Positions 43,849 through 52,895 of a stretch of DNA of 64,000 bases are shown in pieces. The stretch comes from Nonlabens sp. YIK11. Its GTDB lineage: Bacteria > Bacteroidota > Bacteroidia > Flavobacteriales > Flavobacteriaceae. How positions within the stretch are numbered: the first letter of the stretch is position 1; each line of letters opens with the position of its first letter. The translations under genes and the position numbers were made by a program. The notes under the pieces are model-generated. The model was not told where the DNA came from, made no database searches, and was given only the letters and a program-made list of their open reading frames with translations. The stretch lies in the NCBI RefSeq assembly GCF_001413925.1, contig NZ_LBMJ01000001.1:2396001-2460000 (forward strand), given 5' to 3'.

Positions 43849-44508
43849 GAGGTCATCAAACCACAATGTGTAGTGCTTGACGGGCATGTTTCTGACCACT
43901 TCAACCGTTGAGAAGTCGCGATCCAAGGTTTTCCAAAGATCCATATATTTCTCTTCTTGGTAATGATAACTGCTAAATAAAAGACTGGAGTGTCCTACTG
44001 TGTTGATCTAGTGCAGAATCTGTAAATACTTCACAATCCTTGTACACGTTTTTGGCAGAAAAAGTATTGAAGCTTAACAGATATACAGCTTTGTTATACA
44101 CCTTCACTTTTTCGGCCAGTACATTGTGTACGGCAGCCATGGCAATGGTATAATACGCCAGATGGTCACCAGTGGTCGTGATGTTTTGGATGGTCACATT
44201 CGCAATTTCTTCAGACAATATGCCGATATCTGCATTGTGGATGACCACGTCACTTTCCCAGCTATTGAAAAGTCTCGTGAGAAATATACCATTGAATCAC
44301 GGTTCCTGTAGTATTTGGAATTTGTTCCTCGCCATTTTTATAGCCTGCATAGCTAAAGTCAGGTAGATAAACCGATTTGATAACATCCTTAGATCTTAAA
44401 ATTTATGGAGTCACCTGAGCCGTCATCTCAAAACCTATGCAACTTATGAAAAGTGCAAAGCATAATCTGGGGCATATCAGGGCAATTAATGGTTTCATGA
44501 TATTCATT
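43849..44508 (-). pseudogene. Decayed polysaccharide lyase-like beta-helix gene
   Basis: Read on the minus strand from the ATG near 44505, the remnant has a signal-like start (PRLCFALFISCIGFEMTAQ), a stop (TAA), then PDFSYAGYKNGEEQIP, typical of the start of exported pectate lyase-like right-handed beta-helix proteins. It then breaks off (TTGTVIQWY, ISHETFQ stop). A second piece, WESDVVIHNADIGILSEEIA, AYYTIAMAAVHNVLAEKVKV and FNTFSAKNVYKDCEVFTDSA, shows the beta-helix rungs. A shift gives LLFSSYHYQEEKYMDLWKTL at the 3' end. Several stops, a frameshift and a large deletion are visible. Its position beside uronate genes fits a former pectin or uronan lyase. Confidence 0.75.
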
Positions 44509-44681
44509 GTAAATAGGTTTCAGTCATTAGCACTGCTCAACGCACGATTCAAATCTAAAGTTATAAAGTTGGCAGTTTTTAAAATTTGAACCAACACCAT
44601 TGCATAATTATCAGTATTGAAATCAGTTTTTTGACAATTAGTGATGTTTCAATATTGTTTAAATATAAATAGATTTATATT
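44509..44681. other. AT-rich regulatory region before the uronate operon
   Basis: The 173 bp between the lyase remnant and the operator palindrome are AT-rich and hold no gene. The region TAAATATAAATAGATTTATATT just before the operator contains AT-rich inverted arms. Confidence 0.45.
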
Positions 44682-44691
44682 TGGTCGACCA
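44681..44691. promoter_or_regulatory. Operator palindrome TTGGTCGACCA (uronate operon)
   Basis: The perfect 10-bp core TGGTCGACCA lies 64 bp upstream of the SDR gene. The same core, extended to TTGGTCGACCAA, occurs at the GntR gene's own start (53678-53689), so both are likely targets of that regulator. Confidence 0.7.
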
Positions 44692-44755
44692 GATTTCATA
44701 GTTATTTCTCATATTTGACCTTTTCAAGTTGACCAAAACCTTATAAAATCCATTT

Positions 44756-45583
44756 ATGTCTAAAACAATTGTCCTTACAGGAGCAGGCGGCGTGCTTTGC
44801 AGCACACTAGCAGTTGCACTTGCTAAACACGGCCACAACATCGCCGTTCTTGATTTAAGAAAAGAAGCTGCAGATGCCGTGGCAGATGAAATCAAAGCCA
44901 ATGGAGGAAAAGCCGTGGGAATTGCAGGCAACGTTTTGGAAAAGGATTCGCTCGAGACAGCAAAGAAGGAAATCAACAAAGCATACGGTAAAGTTGATAT
45001 ATTGATCAACGGCGCTGGAGGCAATCATCCCATGGGAACAACCAGCAATCCGTTTTTCCAGATGAAAGATCTTGAAAACACTACCGATGGATTCAAGACC
45101 TTTTTTGATCTTGACCCTAAAGGCATCGAGTTTACCTTCAATCTTAATTTCTTGGGAACGCTCTTGCCTGCACAAGTGTTTGCCAAAGACATGGTAGGTC
45201 GCGATGGTTGTAGCATTCTCAACATCTCATCCATGAATGCCTTCACTCCACTTACTAAAATCCCAGCATACAGCGGTGCCAAAGCTGCCGTATCGAATTT
45301 TACACAATGGCTTGCCGTTCATTTTTCTAAAGTTGGAATACGTGTCAATGCCATCGCGCCTGGCTTTTTTCTGACAGATCAAAATCGCGCACTCCTTACC
45401 AACAGTGACGGGTCTGCAACGCCTCGTGGTGAGCAAATCATTGGACAAACGCCCATGGGCCGCTATGGAAAACCAGAAGATCTCGTTAGCACCGTAGAAT
45501 GGTTGTGTGACGATGCGGCTTCCTTCATAACAGGGATCGTGGTTCCTATAGATGGCGGATTCAGCGCCTATAGCGGTGTATAG
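44756..45583 (+). CDS. SDR oxidoreductase, probable D-fructuronate (mannonate) reductase
   Basis: A 275-residue short-chain dehydrogenase. The cofactor motif is GAGGVLCSTLAVALAKHG (TGxxxGxG variant), then DLRKEAADAVADEIKANGG, NGAGGNHPMGTTSNPF, and the catalytic Ser with YxxxK in ISSMNAFTPLTKIPAYSGAK. The C-terminal part is FLTDQNRALLTNSDGSATPR. The GAGGNHP loop is typical of SDRs next to uxuA in Bacteroidota, where they interconvert fructuronate and mannonate. It is the first gene of the uronate operon, 68 bp before uxuA. The substrate is inferred from the neighbour. Confidence 0.82.
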   Translation: MSKTIVLTGAGGVLCSTLAVALAKHGHNIAVLDLRKEAADAVADEIKANGGKAVGIAGNVLEKDSLETAKKEINKAYGKVDILINGAGGNHPMGTTSNPFFQMKDLENTTDGFKTFFDLDPKGIEFTFNLNFLGTLLPAQVFAKDMVGRDGCSILNISSMNAFTPLTKIPAYSGAKAAVSNFTQWLAVHFSKVGIRVNAIAPGFFLTDQNRALLTNSDGSATPRGEQIIGQTPMGRYGKPEDLVSTVEWLCDDAASFITGIVVPIDGGFSAYSGV

Positions 45584-45618
45584 AATTTGTAATTTGTAAT
45601 AAAGTAGAAGAATAATTT

Positions 45619-45634
45619 CGCTTTCGCGAAAGCG
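45619..45634. repeat. 16-bp palindrome CGCTTTCGCGAAAGCG, copy 11
   Basis: Perfect copy, intergenic, 17 bp before the uxuA start codon and 35 bp after the SDR gene. Confidence 0.97.
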
Positions 45635-45651
45635 TAACAACCTCATAGACA

Positions 45652-46836
45652 ATGAAACTAGAACAAACATGGCGATGGTACGGTCCCAAGGATCCAGTTT
45701 CCCTTGCAGATATTAAACAAGCTGGTGCCACGGGCATCGTGAGCGCTTGCCACCAGATTCCTAATGGCGAAGAATGGTCTGTCGAGGTGATCATGGAACG
45801 TAAGAAATGGATCGAGGATGCCGGTTTAACTTGGTCTGTTGTAGAGAGTGTACCTATTCACGAGAATATTAAGACCAGATCTGGCGATTATAAAACCTAC
45901 ATCGAGCGTTATAAGAATACCTTGACCAATTTAGGCAAGTGCGGTATTGACATCGTCTGTTACAACTTTATGCCGGTACTGGACTGGACACGTACTAATC
46001 TGGATTATGAACTGCCAGACGGTTCGACGGCATTGCGTTTTGAAGCTACAGCGTTTGCAGCATTTGAACTGTATTTGCTAAAACGTCCAGGCGCAGAAAA
46101 TGACTACACAAAAGCCCAGCAACAAGCTGCCAAGGATTATCTGGAAAAATCCACTCCAGAGCAACAAAAGAAACTTGTTAAGAACATCATAGCTGGACTA
46201 CCAGGCGCTGAAGAAGGCTACACACTCAAAGAATTCAACACCATTCTTGCTACCTATGAAAACATAGGTCCTAAGGAATTAAAAGAAAACCTATTTTATT
46301 TCTTGTCAGAAATCATTCCAGCTGCAGAAAAGGCTGGCGTGCTTATGTGCATCCATCCAGACGATCCACCATTCCCTATTTTGGGCTTGCCACGTGTGGT
46401 AAGTACAGAACAGGACATTGTTGATTTGTACACAGCCGTGGACAGTCCCAACAATGGTTTGACATTTTGCACGGGAAGCTTTGGTGTGCGGGCAGACAAT
46501 GATCTTGCTGGAATGGTAGAACGATTGGGTAGTCGCATCCATTTTATACATTTAAGAGCTACCAAAAGAGATGAAGAAGGAAATTTTCATGAAGCAGACC
46601 ACCTAGATGGAGACGTAGATATGTATGCCGTTATGAAGGCACTCGTTAAAGAACAGATGAAAAGAGAACAATCAGGAAGATCAGATTTGAGGATGCCATT
46701 TAGGCCAGATCACGGTCATAAAATGCTGGATGATCTCAAGAAAAAAACAAACCCAGGCTACTCAGGCATAGGAAGATTGAGAGGTCTGGCAGAATTACGT
46801 GGCCTAGAGTTAGGAGTGAGAAGATCAATTTCGTAA
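45652..46836 (+). CDS. uxuA: Mannonate dehydratase
   Basis: A 394-residue protein of normal length: [100 protein letters not shown] and [20 protein letters not shown]. The His/Asp/Cys metal ligands of the family are present. It dehydrates D-mannonate to 2-keto-3-deoxygluconate, which the kinase and aldolase of the divergent unit then use. The operon context with a fructuronate reductase-like SDR supports a glucuronate-type route. Confidence 0.95.
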   Translation: MKLEQTWRWYGPKDPVSLADIKQAGATGIVSACHQIPNGEEWSVEVIMERKKWIEDAGLTWSVVESVPIHENIKTRSGDYKTYIERYKNTLTNLGKCGIDIVCYNFMPVLDWTRTNLDYELPDGSTALRFEATAFAAFELYLLKRPGAENDYTKAQQQAAKDYLEKSTPEQQKKLVKNIIAGLPGAEEGYTLKEFNTILATYENIGPKELKENLFYFLSEIIPAAEKAGVLMCIHPDDPPFPILGLPRVVSTEQDIVDLYTAVDSPNNGLTFCTGSFGVRADNDLAGMVERLGSRIHFIHLRATKRDEEGNFHEADHLDGDVDMYAVMKALVKEQMKREQSGRSDLRMPFRPDHGHKMLDDLKKKTNPGYSGIGRLRGLAELRGLELGVRRSIS

Positions 46837-46915
46837 TATTAGGCAATCGATTACATTAATTATAATTAACGTCGGCAGACTACATGACAGCAGCCCGATT
46901 ATAGAACTAACAACC

Positions 46916-47758
46916 ATGTCAACAACATTTGAAACACGTTATGCCTCAAGCCCTTATGCAGTAAAGAAGCTAGATACTCAAGAGCTAAGAAATGAGTTTT
47001 TGATAGATAAGCCCTTACAGGAAGGTAAAATCAATTTAGTCTACACTCATTACGATAGATACATCGCTGGTGGTGCTGTTCCTACTTCAAGTTCTTTGAA
47101 ACTGGAAACCATTGATCCACTCAAGGCAGAATATTTTCTGGAACGTCGCGAGATGGGAATCATCAATGTAGGTGCAGCAGGAACGGTTGAGGTCGATGGT
47201 AAAAAATACGAAATCAATCATAAGGATGCCTTATATATAGGACAAGGTGCAAAAGAGGTGGTTTTTCATAGCGCTAATGCTAGCGATCCAGCTAAATTTT
47301 ACATCAACTCTGCTCCAGCGCACAAATCGTTCCCAACAAAAAAAGTAAGCCTTGCTGAGGCTAACAAAATCGAGCTAGGAAGTCTTGAAACAGCCAATCA
47401 TAGAACAGTAAGCCAGATGATCATAGGTGGTATAGTGGATACCTGCCAGTTGCAAATGGGAATGACAGAACTTAAAACCGGTAGTGTCTGGAACACTATG
47501 CCAGCCCACGTTCACGATCGCAGGATGGAAGTGTATTTTTATCTGGATGTACCAGAAAGACAATCGGTGTGTCACTTTATGGGACAGCCGCAGGAAACCA
47601 GACACGTCTGGATGCAAAATCATCAAGCGATCATTTCACCGCCATGGTCGATCCATTCAGGATCTGGAACTTCCAACTATACCTTTATATGGGGTATGGC
47701 CGGAGAAAATCTGGATTATGGAGATATGGACGTTGCAAAAATTACTGAACTTAGATAA
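46916..47758 (+). CDS. kduI: 5-dehydro-4-deoxy-D-glucuronate isomerase
   Basis: A 280-residue cupin protein. It has the two-domain KduI pattern FETRYASSPYAVKKLDTQEL, FLERREMGIINVGAAGTVEV, ALYIGQGAKEVVFHS, the metal ligands PAHVHDRRMEVYFYLDVPER, and SPPWSIHSGSGTSNYTFIWG. The enzyme isomerises the unsaturated uronate product of pectin- or uronan-type lyases (after ring opening) to 3-deoxy-D-glycero-2,5-hexodiulosonate. It is followed 9 bp later by kduD, the next step. Confidence 0.95.
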   Translation: MSTTFETRYASSPYAVKKLDTQELRNEFLIDKPLQEGKINLVYTHYDRYIAGGAVPTSSSLKLETIDPLKAEYFLERREMGIINVGAAGTVEVDGKKYEINHKDALYIGQGAKEVVFHSANASDPAKFYINSAPAHKSFPTKKVSLAEANKIELGSLETANHRTVSQMIIGGIVDTCQLQMGMTELKTGSVWNTMPAHVHDRRMEVYFYLDVPERQSVCHFMGQPQETRHVWMQNHQAIISPPWSIHSGSGTSNYTFIWGMAGENLDYGDMDVAKITELR

Positions 47759-47767
47759 TCCAGACTT

Positions 47768-48556
47768 ATGAAATTATTTGACCTAACAGGTAAGGTTGCC
47801 TTAGTGACCGGTAGTACACATGGTTTGGGAATGTCTATGGCCAAGGGTCTAGGCCAGGCCGGCGCCACAATTGTTGTGAACGGGAACTCTTCACAAGATA
47901 AAATTGACAAAGCGGTTGCCGAATATAAAAGTGCTGGAATCAAAGCTGTAGGCTACAAATTTGATGTTTCTGACGAGGCACAAGTGAAAGATGCCATTCA
48001 AAAAATCGAAAACGAAGTAGGCGGCATTGATATCCTAGTGAACAACGCAGGTATCATTAAAAGAACACCACTTGCCGAAATGGAAGTCGCAGACTTCAAA
48101 CAAGTGATCGATATAGATTTAGTGAGTCCGTTTTTGGTATCAAAACACGTGGTTCAAGGAATGATGAAACGCAAGTCAGGAAAGATCATCAACATTTGCT
48201 CCATGATGAGTGAGCTGGGTCGCAACACGGTTGGTGCCTATGCCGCGGCAAAAGGTGGTCTTGTCATGCTTACTAAAAACATGGCGACAGAATGGGCAAA
48301 ACACAACATACAGGTAAACGGTATAGGTCCAGGATATTTTGCAACCTCGCAAACGGCACCTATTAGAGTGGATGGACATCCATTCAACGATTTTATCGTG
48401 AACCGCACACCAGCAGCAAAATGGGGTGATCCAGACGATCTTGCCGGTGCGGCGATTTTCCTTGCGGCCAGCGCCAGTGATTTTGTAAATGGTCATATTC
48501 TGTATGTAGATGGTGGTATTCTAGCCACCATTGGCAAGCCATCAAACGAGGACTAG
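47768..48556 (+). CDS. kduD: 2-dehydro-3-deoxy-D-gluconate 5-dehydrogenase
   Basis: A 262-residue SDR. It opens MKLFDLTGKVALVTGSTHGL with the glycine-rich NAD motif, then FDVSDEAQVKDAIQKIENEV, ILVNNAGIIKRTPLAEMEVA, and the catalytic ICSMMSELGRNTVGAYAAAK region. The end, GGILATIGKPSNED, is close to the family's usual end. It reduces the KduI product to 2-keto-3-deoxygluconate. The next gene starts directly after its stop. Confidence 0.93.
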   Translation: MKLFDLTGKVALVTGSTHGLGMSMAKGLGQAGATIVVNGNSSQDKIDKAVAEYKSAGIKAVGYKFDVSDEAQVKDAIQKIENEVGGIDILVNNAGIIKRTPLAEMEVADFKQVIDIDLVSPFLVSKHVVQGMMKRKSGKIINICSMMSELGRNTVGAYAAAKGGLVMLTKNMATEWAKHNIQVNGIGPGYFATSQTAPIRVDGHPFNDFIVNRTPAAKWGDPDDLAGAAIFLAASASDFVNGHILYVDGGILATIGKPSNED

Positions 48557-49783
48557 ATGAAGAATAGTTGGATTCTTATAGGATGGATCGCAATGGCAGT
48601 GATAAGCTGCAAGCAGGAAAAAGAAATGGAGGACGACTCCATTTTACTCGTGAACTCAATCGATGTAGCTAGGACTGAAGTGATTGTTTTCCCAAGATCT
48701 GAGGTAGAAAAGGAATGGTCTGGTACTTCTGGCGACTCCATTCCTGGTTTGCGTACCCTTGCAGGAGAAGCGATTCCGTCCCAGTTGGATGATCTGGATG
48801 GCGACGGCAATTGGGACGAGCTTTCTGCAGTGATCGACTTTGCTCCTAATGAAGAGAAGAAAGTTGTTTTTTCCGCTTTCGCGAAAGCGGAACAAGCATC
48901 ATTTCCTAAAACCACCGACGTTCATTTTGGTGTTGGAAAAGCAAAACCTAACGCCACCGAAGTCCAAACGTACGAGCGCACCGGCGACCCAAGAGAACTG
49001 GACAGTCTATTTTTACAAATGGAAGGACCAGCCTGGGAAAATGATAAAGTGGGTTTCAGGATTTATTTTGATCCTCGCAATGGGATCGACATTTTCGGTA
49101 AAACCACTACCCAACCTACTCTGGCGCAACAAGGCCTGACAACGGACTATCACGCCCAAGAAGATTGGGGAATGGATATCTTAAAAGTAGGCACCTCTCT
49201 AGGTGCTGGATCCATAGCCATAAAATATCAAGATTCGCTTTACAGAGTCACGGGAACTAATGGTGCAACGTTCAAAACCATTACAGAAGGTCCCGTAAGA
49301 GCCATTTTTGAACTACACTATAAAGATGAAGCTATAGGCGACCGCATAGTGGACGTCATACACACTATTTCTATAGAAAAAGGAGACTGGTTTTATCAGA
49401 GCGATGTGGTTGTCAATGGTGATACTGAAGGAATGGAGCTGGTCACCGGTATAGTTGATCTTAAACCCAATGTTGGAGAAAAAATCGCTATTACTAATGG
49501 TTATTCCGCTTACCCCACATTTGGAAAACAATCCGAAAACAACGACCTGCTGGGCATGGCGCTCATTTTTACTACAGATGACTTAACTGAAAGTGAAGCT
49601 CCAAAAGAAGGAGCTGGAATTACCCAAACGCATTTATGGAATTTAGGAGGTGGCGATGAGTTCACCTATTACTTCATGAGCGGTTGGGAAGCAAGCGATG
49701 CCGCTTTCACAACAGCCGAAGGTTTTACTAACGAAGTGGAAAAAGCAGGTTTAACCATTGCAAACCCTATACTGATTCAATAA
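48557..49783 (+). CDS. DUF4861 family lipoprotein
   Basis: A 408-residue protein with a lipoprotein-like start (MKNSWILIGWIAMAVISCKQ, lipobox VISC). The body (DLDGDGNWDELSAVIDFAPN, GPAWENDKVGFRIYFDPRNG, DYHAQEDWGMDILKVGTSLG, YRVTGTNGATFKTITEGPVR, THLWNLGGGDEFTYYFMSGW) is the DUF4861 family, frequent in pectin/uronate utilisation loci of Bacteroidota. Exact function unproven; likely handles a uronate saccharide outside the cytoplasm. The palindrome at 48874-48889 is read FSAFAKAEQAS near residue 110, in a loop. The start codon directly follows the kduD stop. Confidence 0.85.
   Translation: MKNSWILIGWIAMAVISCKQEKEMEDDSILLVNSIDVARTEVIVFPRSEVEKEWSGTSGDSIPGLRTLAGEAIPSQLDDLDGDGNWDELSAVIDFAPNEEKKVVFSAFAKAEQASFPKTTDVHFGVGKAKPNATEVQTYERTGDPRELDSLFLQMEGPAWENDKVGFRIYFDPRNGIDIFGKTTTQPTLAQQGLTTDYHAQEDWGMDILKVGTSLGAGSIAIKYQDSLYRVTGTNGATFKTITEGPVRAIFELHYKDEAIGDRIVDVIHTISIEKGDWFYQSDVVVNGDTEGMELVTGIVDLKPNVGEKIAITNGYSAYPTFGKQSENNDLLGMALIFTTDDLTESEAPKEGAGITQTHLWNLGGGDEFTYYFMSGWEASDAAFTTAEGFTNEVEKAGLTIANPILIQ
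48874..48889. repeat. 16-bp palindrome CGCTTTCGCGAAAGCG, copy 12
   Basis: Perfect copy with TC...GA flanks inside the DUF4861 gene, read AFAKA. Confidence 0.97.
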
Positions 49784-49792
49784 TCTCATTAT

Positions 49793-50773
49793 ATGAAAAT
49801 CATGAAGTTCAAATATGTATTGCTTCTTGTCCCAATCCTACTATTGAGCAGCTGTGCCGGTGAGGAAGATGTGACCGTTCTTAGATTAGCACATAGTCTG
49901 GATACAGAGCATCCGGTTCACAAAGGAATGGTCGTCCTAGGAGAAAGTCTGGAACAAAAGTCTGGCGGGAAAATGAAAGTTCAATTATATCCCAACGGCC
50001 AGCTAGGTGGTGAACGTGAAAGTATTGAATTACTCCAAATAGGCAGTCTGGACATTACAAAAGTGAGCGCTGGAGTATTGGAAAATTTCATCCCTGAATA
50101 TAAAGTCTTCAGTATTCCATACTTGTTTAGGGACAAGCAGCACAGCCACAATATTTATGACGGAGAAGTAGGCAGATCCATTCTCAACAAAGGTGAAAAG
50201 TTCAACCTCCAAGGATTGACATTTTATGATGCCGGTAGCCGCAGTTTTTATACAAAAACAGAACCCATCAATACGCCAGCAGATGTGAAGGACATGAAGA
50301 TAAGAGTCATGAAGAGCAATATGGCCATTGAGATGATCCAGGATCTAGGTGGTGCGCCTACTCCTATTTCCTTTGGAGAACTGTATACCGCATTACAGCA
50401 AGGAGTGGTTGATGGTGCAGAAAACAATATTCCTAGTTATTATACCTCAAAGCATTTTGAAGTCTGCAAGTTTTTAAGCATTGATGAACATACCTCATTG
50501 CCAGATGTTTTGGTCATAGGAACCGAAACATTAGCACGACTGACTGACCAAGAAAAACAATGGTTGGAAGAAGCTGTGCAGGAATCTAAAAAAGCCCAGC
50601 GCGAACTTTGGGAAAAATTAGAAAAAGAGTCTCTAGAAGCGGTCACCAAAAGCGGCGTCAAAGTCAACTATCCAGAAAAACAACCCTTTAGAGAAGCTAC
50701 CAAAGAGATGCTTCAAATATTTGATGAAAATCCAAGCATGAAAAAATTGGTTCAATCCATTCAAGAAAATTAA
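49793..50773 (+). CDS. dctP: TRAP transporter solute-binding protein (DctP family), lipoprotein
   Basis: A 326-residue protein. The signal ends LLLSSCAGEEDV, a lipobox, so this binding protein is lipid-anchored. The body is the DctP pattern: RLAHSLDTEHPVHKGMVVLG, GKMKVQLYPNGQLGGERESI, YDAGSRSFYTKTEPINTPAD, MKIRVMKSNMAIEMIQDLGG, the helix region PISFGELYTALQQGVVDGAE, and DEHTSLPDVLVIGTETLARL. It binds the sugar acid for the DctQM pump next to it; the locus suggests a uronate. Confidence 0.92.
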   Translation: MKIMKFKYVLLLVPILLLSSCAGEEDVTVLRLAHSLDTEHPVHKGMVVLGESLEQKSGGKMKVQLYPNGQLGGERESIELLQIGSLDITKVSAGVLENFIPEYKVFSIPYLFRDKQHSHNIYDGEVGRSILNKGEKFNLQGLTFYDAGSRSFYTKTEPINTPADVKDMKIRVMKSNMAIEMIQDLGGAPTPISFGELYTALQQGVVDGAENNIPSYYTSKHFEVCKFLSIDEHTSLPDVLVIGTETLARLTDQEKQWLEEAVQESKKAQRELWEKLEKESLEAVTKSGVKVNYPEKQPFREATKEMLQIFDENPSMKKLVQSIQEN

Positions 50774-50774
50774 T

Positions 50775-51248
50775 ATGAGAGCAGCAGTAGTCAACATTGT
50801 AGGTAAGGTCTGCCTTACTGTACTTATCATCATGCTTGCCGCAGTCACTTGGCAAGTATTTTCACGTTTTATTCTTCAATCACCCAGCACCGCAACAGAT
50901 GAGATCTCTAGTTTTGCCCTGATTTGGGTTGGATTGTTGGGTGCCGCATATGCTACAGGTGAACACCTACATCTGGCCATAGACCTTTTACCAGAAAAGA
51001 TGGTAGGTAGAAACCTCGCCTTTTTTGACGGTTTCGTGTATTTAAGTGTCTTCGTTTTCTCGTTTTGTGTCATGATCATAGGCGGTTCTAGATTATGCCA
51101 ATTGACTTTTCAATTCGAGCAAACCTCTGCATCATTGGGATTACCACTAGGTTTTATCTACTTGATTGTACCTATTTCTGGAATCCTGATCTGTTACTTT
51201 AGTCTGGATTCATTTTTTGCCAAACTCAAATCCCAAAAAGCTTCCTAA
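50775..51248 (+). CDS. dctQ: TRAP transporter small permease (DctQ)
   Basis: A 157-residue protein with four hydrophobic segments (about residues 10-28, 43-63, 84-104 and 122-143). The DctQ signature reads VFSRFILQSPSTATDEISSF, ALIWVGLLGAAYATGEHLHL. It forms the small membrane subunit with the following DctM. It starts 2 bp after the dctP stop and ends next to the dctM start (1 bp gap). Confidence 0.93.
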   Translation: MRAAVVNIVGKVCLTVLIIMLAAVTWQVFSRFILQSPSTATDEISSFALIWVGLLGAAYATGEHLHLAIDLLPEKMVGRNLAFFDGFVYLSVFVFSFCVMIIGGSRLCQLTFQFEQTSASLGLPLGFIYLIVPISGILICYFSLDSFFAKLKSQKAS

Positions 51249-51249
51249 T

Positions 51250-52551
51250 ATGAATTATGTTGAAATCCTCATTCTCGTTTTAAGCTTTTTGGTATTTCTT
51301 TCCTTTCGTGTGCCTATCGCATACGCCATAGGACTTGCAGCTTTTGCAACTCTCATTTACTCCATGCCATTTCTACCATCGGTAACCACGCTGGCGCAAC
51401 GCATGGCTACTTCATTGGATAGCTTCACACTTAGTGCGATACCATTCTTTATACTCGCTGGACAGATCATGAATCGCGGTGGTATTGCCGTACGGCTTAT
51501 CAATTTTGCCAAAGCGATAGTAGGACCATTGCCTGGTGGACTAGCTTTTGTAAATATCATTTCCTGTATGCTGTTTGGAGCGATATCGGGAAGTGCGGTT
51601 GCAGCAGCAAGTGCCATTGGAGGTTTTATGAATCCTATGATGGAGAAAGATGGATACAGCAAACCATTCTCTGCGGCAGTCAATATTACCAGTGCCACAA
51701 CGGGATTGATCATTCCGCCTAGTAATGTGTTGATCGTTTATTCCTTGGCCAGCGGTGGTGTTTCTATTGCTGCCTTGTTTATTGCAGGATACGTGCCCGG
51801 AATTTTACTGGGAGTCGCCTTAATGGTAGTGGCTGCGATTTATTCCATCATTAAAAAGTATCCTACTGACAAGCTGGTAAGTCTCAAAACCTTCCTTAAA
51901 AGATTCTTTGACGCTTTGCCTAGTCTTATGCTACTTGTCGTTGTTATAGGTGGAATCGTAGGCGGCGTTTTTACAGCTACCGAGGCAAGTGCGGTTGCAG
52001 TAATGTATACAGTCGCTTTAGGATTTATCTATAAAGAAATCAAGATTAAGGACCTAGCTCCTATCCTCTTGGAAACTATTAAAACCAGCGCTATCGTTCT
52101 TTTGTTGATCGCTACATCCATCGCGATGAGTTGGGTCATGAGTTATGAAAACATCCCTCAAGAAATAAGCGCTGCATTGCTAGGTATTAGTGAGAATCCT
52201 GTAGTAATCCTTATTCTAATCAACTTGATTCTTCTATTTGTTGGGATCTTTATGGACATGACGCCAGCGGTTTTGATCTTCACTCCTATTTTCTTACCTA
52301 TCGTAACCGCCATGGGAATGGATCCCGTACATTTTGGGATCATCATGATCATGAACCTTTGTATTGGCTTATGTACACCACCGGTAGGCTCGGTTCTTTT
52401 TGTGGGCTGTAGCGTGGCAGATCTTAAGATTCAGAAGGTCATACGACCTATGCTTCCTTTGTTTATAGCCATGATCGCCGTGCTGGTAATGATCACCTAT
52501 TTTGAGGATCTTACACTATGGTTGCCTCGAGTCTTTGACTTGATCGATTAA
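51250..52551 (+). CDS. dctM: TRAP transporter large permease (DctM)
   Basis: A 433-residue protein from the ATG at 51250 (MNYVEILILVLSFLVFLSFR); an upstream TTG overlapping dctQ is rejected. It has twelve or so hydrophobic segments and the DctM hallmarks FFILAGQIMNRGGIAVRLIN, GLAFVNIISCMLFGAISGSA, GLIIPPSNVLIVYSLASGGV and FGIIMIMNLCIGLCTPPVGS. It is a sodium-driven import subunit. It ends the uronate operon and is followed by a strong bidirectional terminator. Confidence 0.95.
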   Translation: MNYVEILILVLSFLVFLSFRVPIAYAIGLAAFATLIYSMPFLPSVTTLAQRMATSLDSFTLSAIPFFILAGQIMNRGGIAVRLINFAKAIVGPLPGGLAFVNIISCMLFGAISGSAVAAASAIGGFMNPMMEKDGYSKPFSAAVNITSATTGLIIPPSNVLIVYSLASGGVSIAALFIAGYVPGILLGVALMVVAAIYSIIKKYPTDKLVSLKTFLKRFFDALPSLMLLVVVIGGIVGGVFTATEASAVAVMYTVALGFIYKEIKIKDLAPILLETIKTSAIVLLLIATSIAMSWVMSYENIPQEISAALLGISENPVVILILINLILLFVGIFMDMTPAVLIFTPIFLPIVTAMGMDPVHFGIIMIMNLCIGLCTPPVGSVLFVGCSVADLKIQKVIRPMLPLFIAMIAVLVMITYFEDLTLWLPRVFDLID

Positions 52552-52565
52552 GATAGAGAACCCAT

Positions 52566-52606
52566 AACAAAAACGACCGGTGCTTAACACACCGGTCGTT
52601 TTTGTT
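52566..52606. terminator. Strong bidirectional terminator after the TRAP genes
   Basis: A 17-bp perfect stem (AACAAAAACGACCGGTG and its complement) around a 7-base loop has A/T tails at both sides, so it can end transcripts from either direction. Confidence 0.93.
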
Positions 52607-52658
52607 TAAACATCTTTATCCTCGATAATTTTAAGGAGAATGTAGGTTTGAGAAAATT

Positions 52659-52674
52659 CGCTTTCGCGAAAGCG
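52659..52674. repeat. 16-bp palindrome CGCTTTCGCGAAAGCG, copy 13
   Basis: Perfect copy in the 20-bp form, intergenic between the TRAP terminator and the alginate lyase remnant. Confidence 0.97.
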
Positions 52675-52712
52675 AACTCAAAAAACACTTGTTTCGTACA
52701 CGGATCACTTTG

Positions 52713-52877
52713 CTAATGAGTCACCTCCAAACTGTGAATCTTGACCGTGGCAAAAGCTGCTGGATCTGTAGATTGTAAATAAACTCCAGCCTTAAAATAG
52801 CTATCAAACTTCCATTTTAGATAAGAAAAATAGATACTACCTATTTTTGCAATATAAAGAGGTTCAACTCTTTTTGA
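52713..52877 (-). pseudogene. C-terminal remnant of a PL7-type alginate lyase
   Basis: A minus-strand open stretch of about 55 codons, cut off at its 5' side by a stop, reads SKRVEPLYIAKIGSIYFSYL, KWKFDSYFKAGVYLQSTDP, AAFATVKIHSLEVTH and then a stop (TAG). The elements YFKAGVYLQS and a final K-I-x-S-L-E-V-T-H are characteristic of the last two strands of family 7 (alginate lyase 2) enzymes. The catalytic N-terminal part is gone. This suggests a previous uronan- or alginate-degrading enzyme at this locus. Confidence 0.75.
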
Positions 52878-52895
52878 TTATTTATTTACCCTAGA

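Noticed and set aside
43973..44248. Independent 91-residue gene within the lyase remnant
   Set aside because: The sequence matches beta-helix rungs continuous with the remnants on both sides and lacks its own start context.
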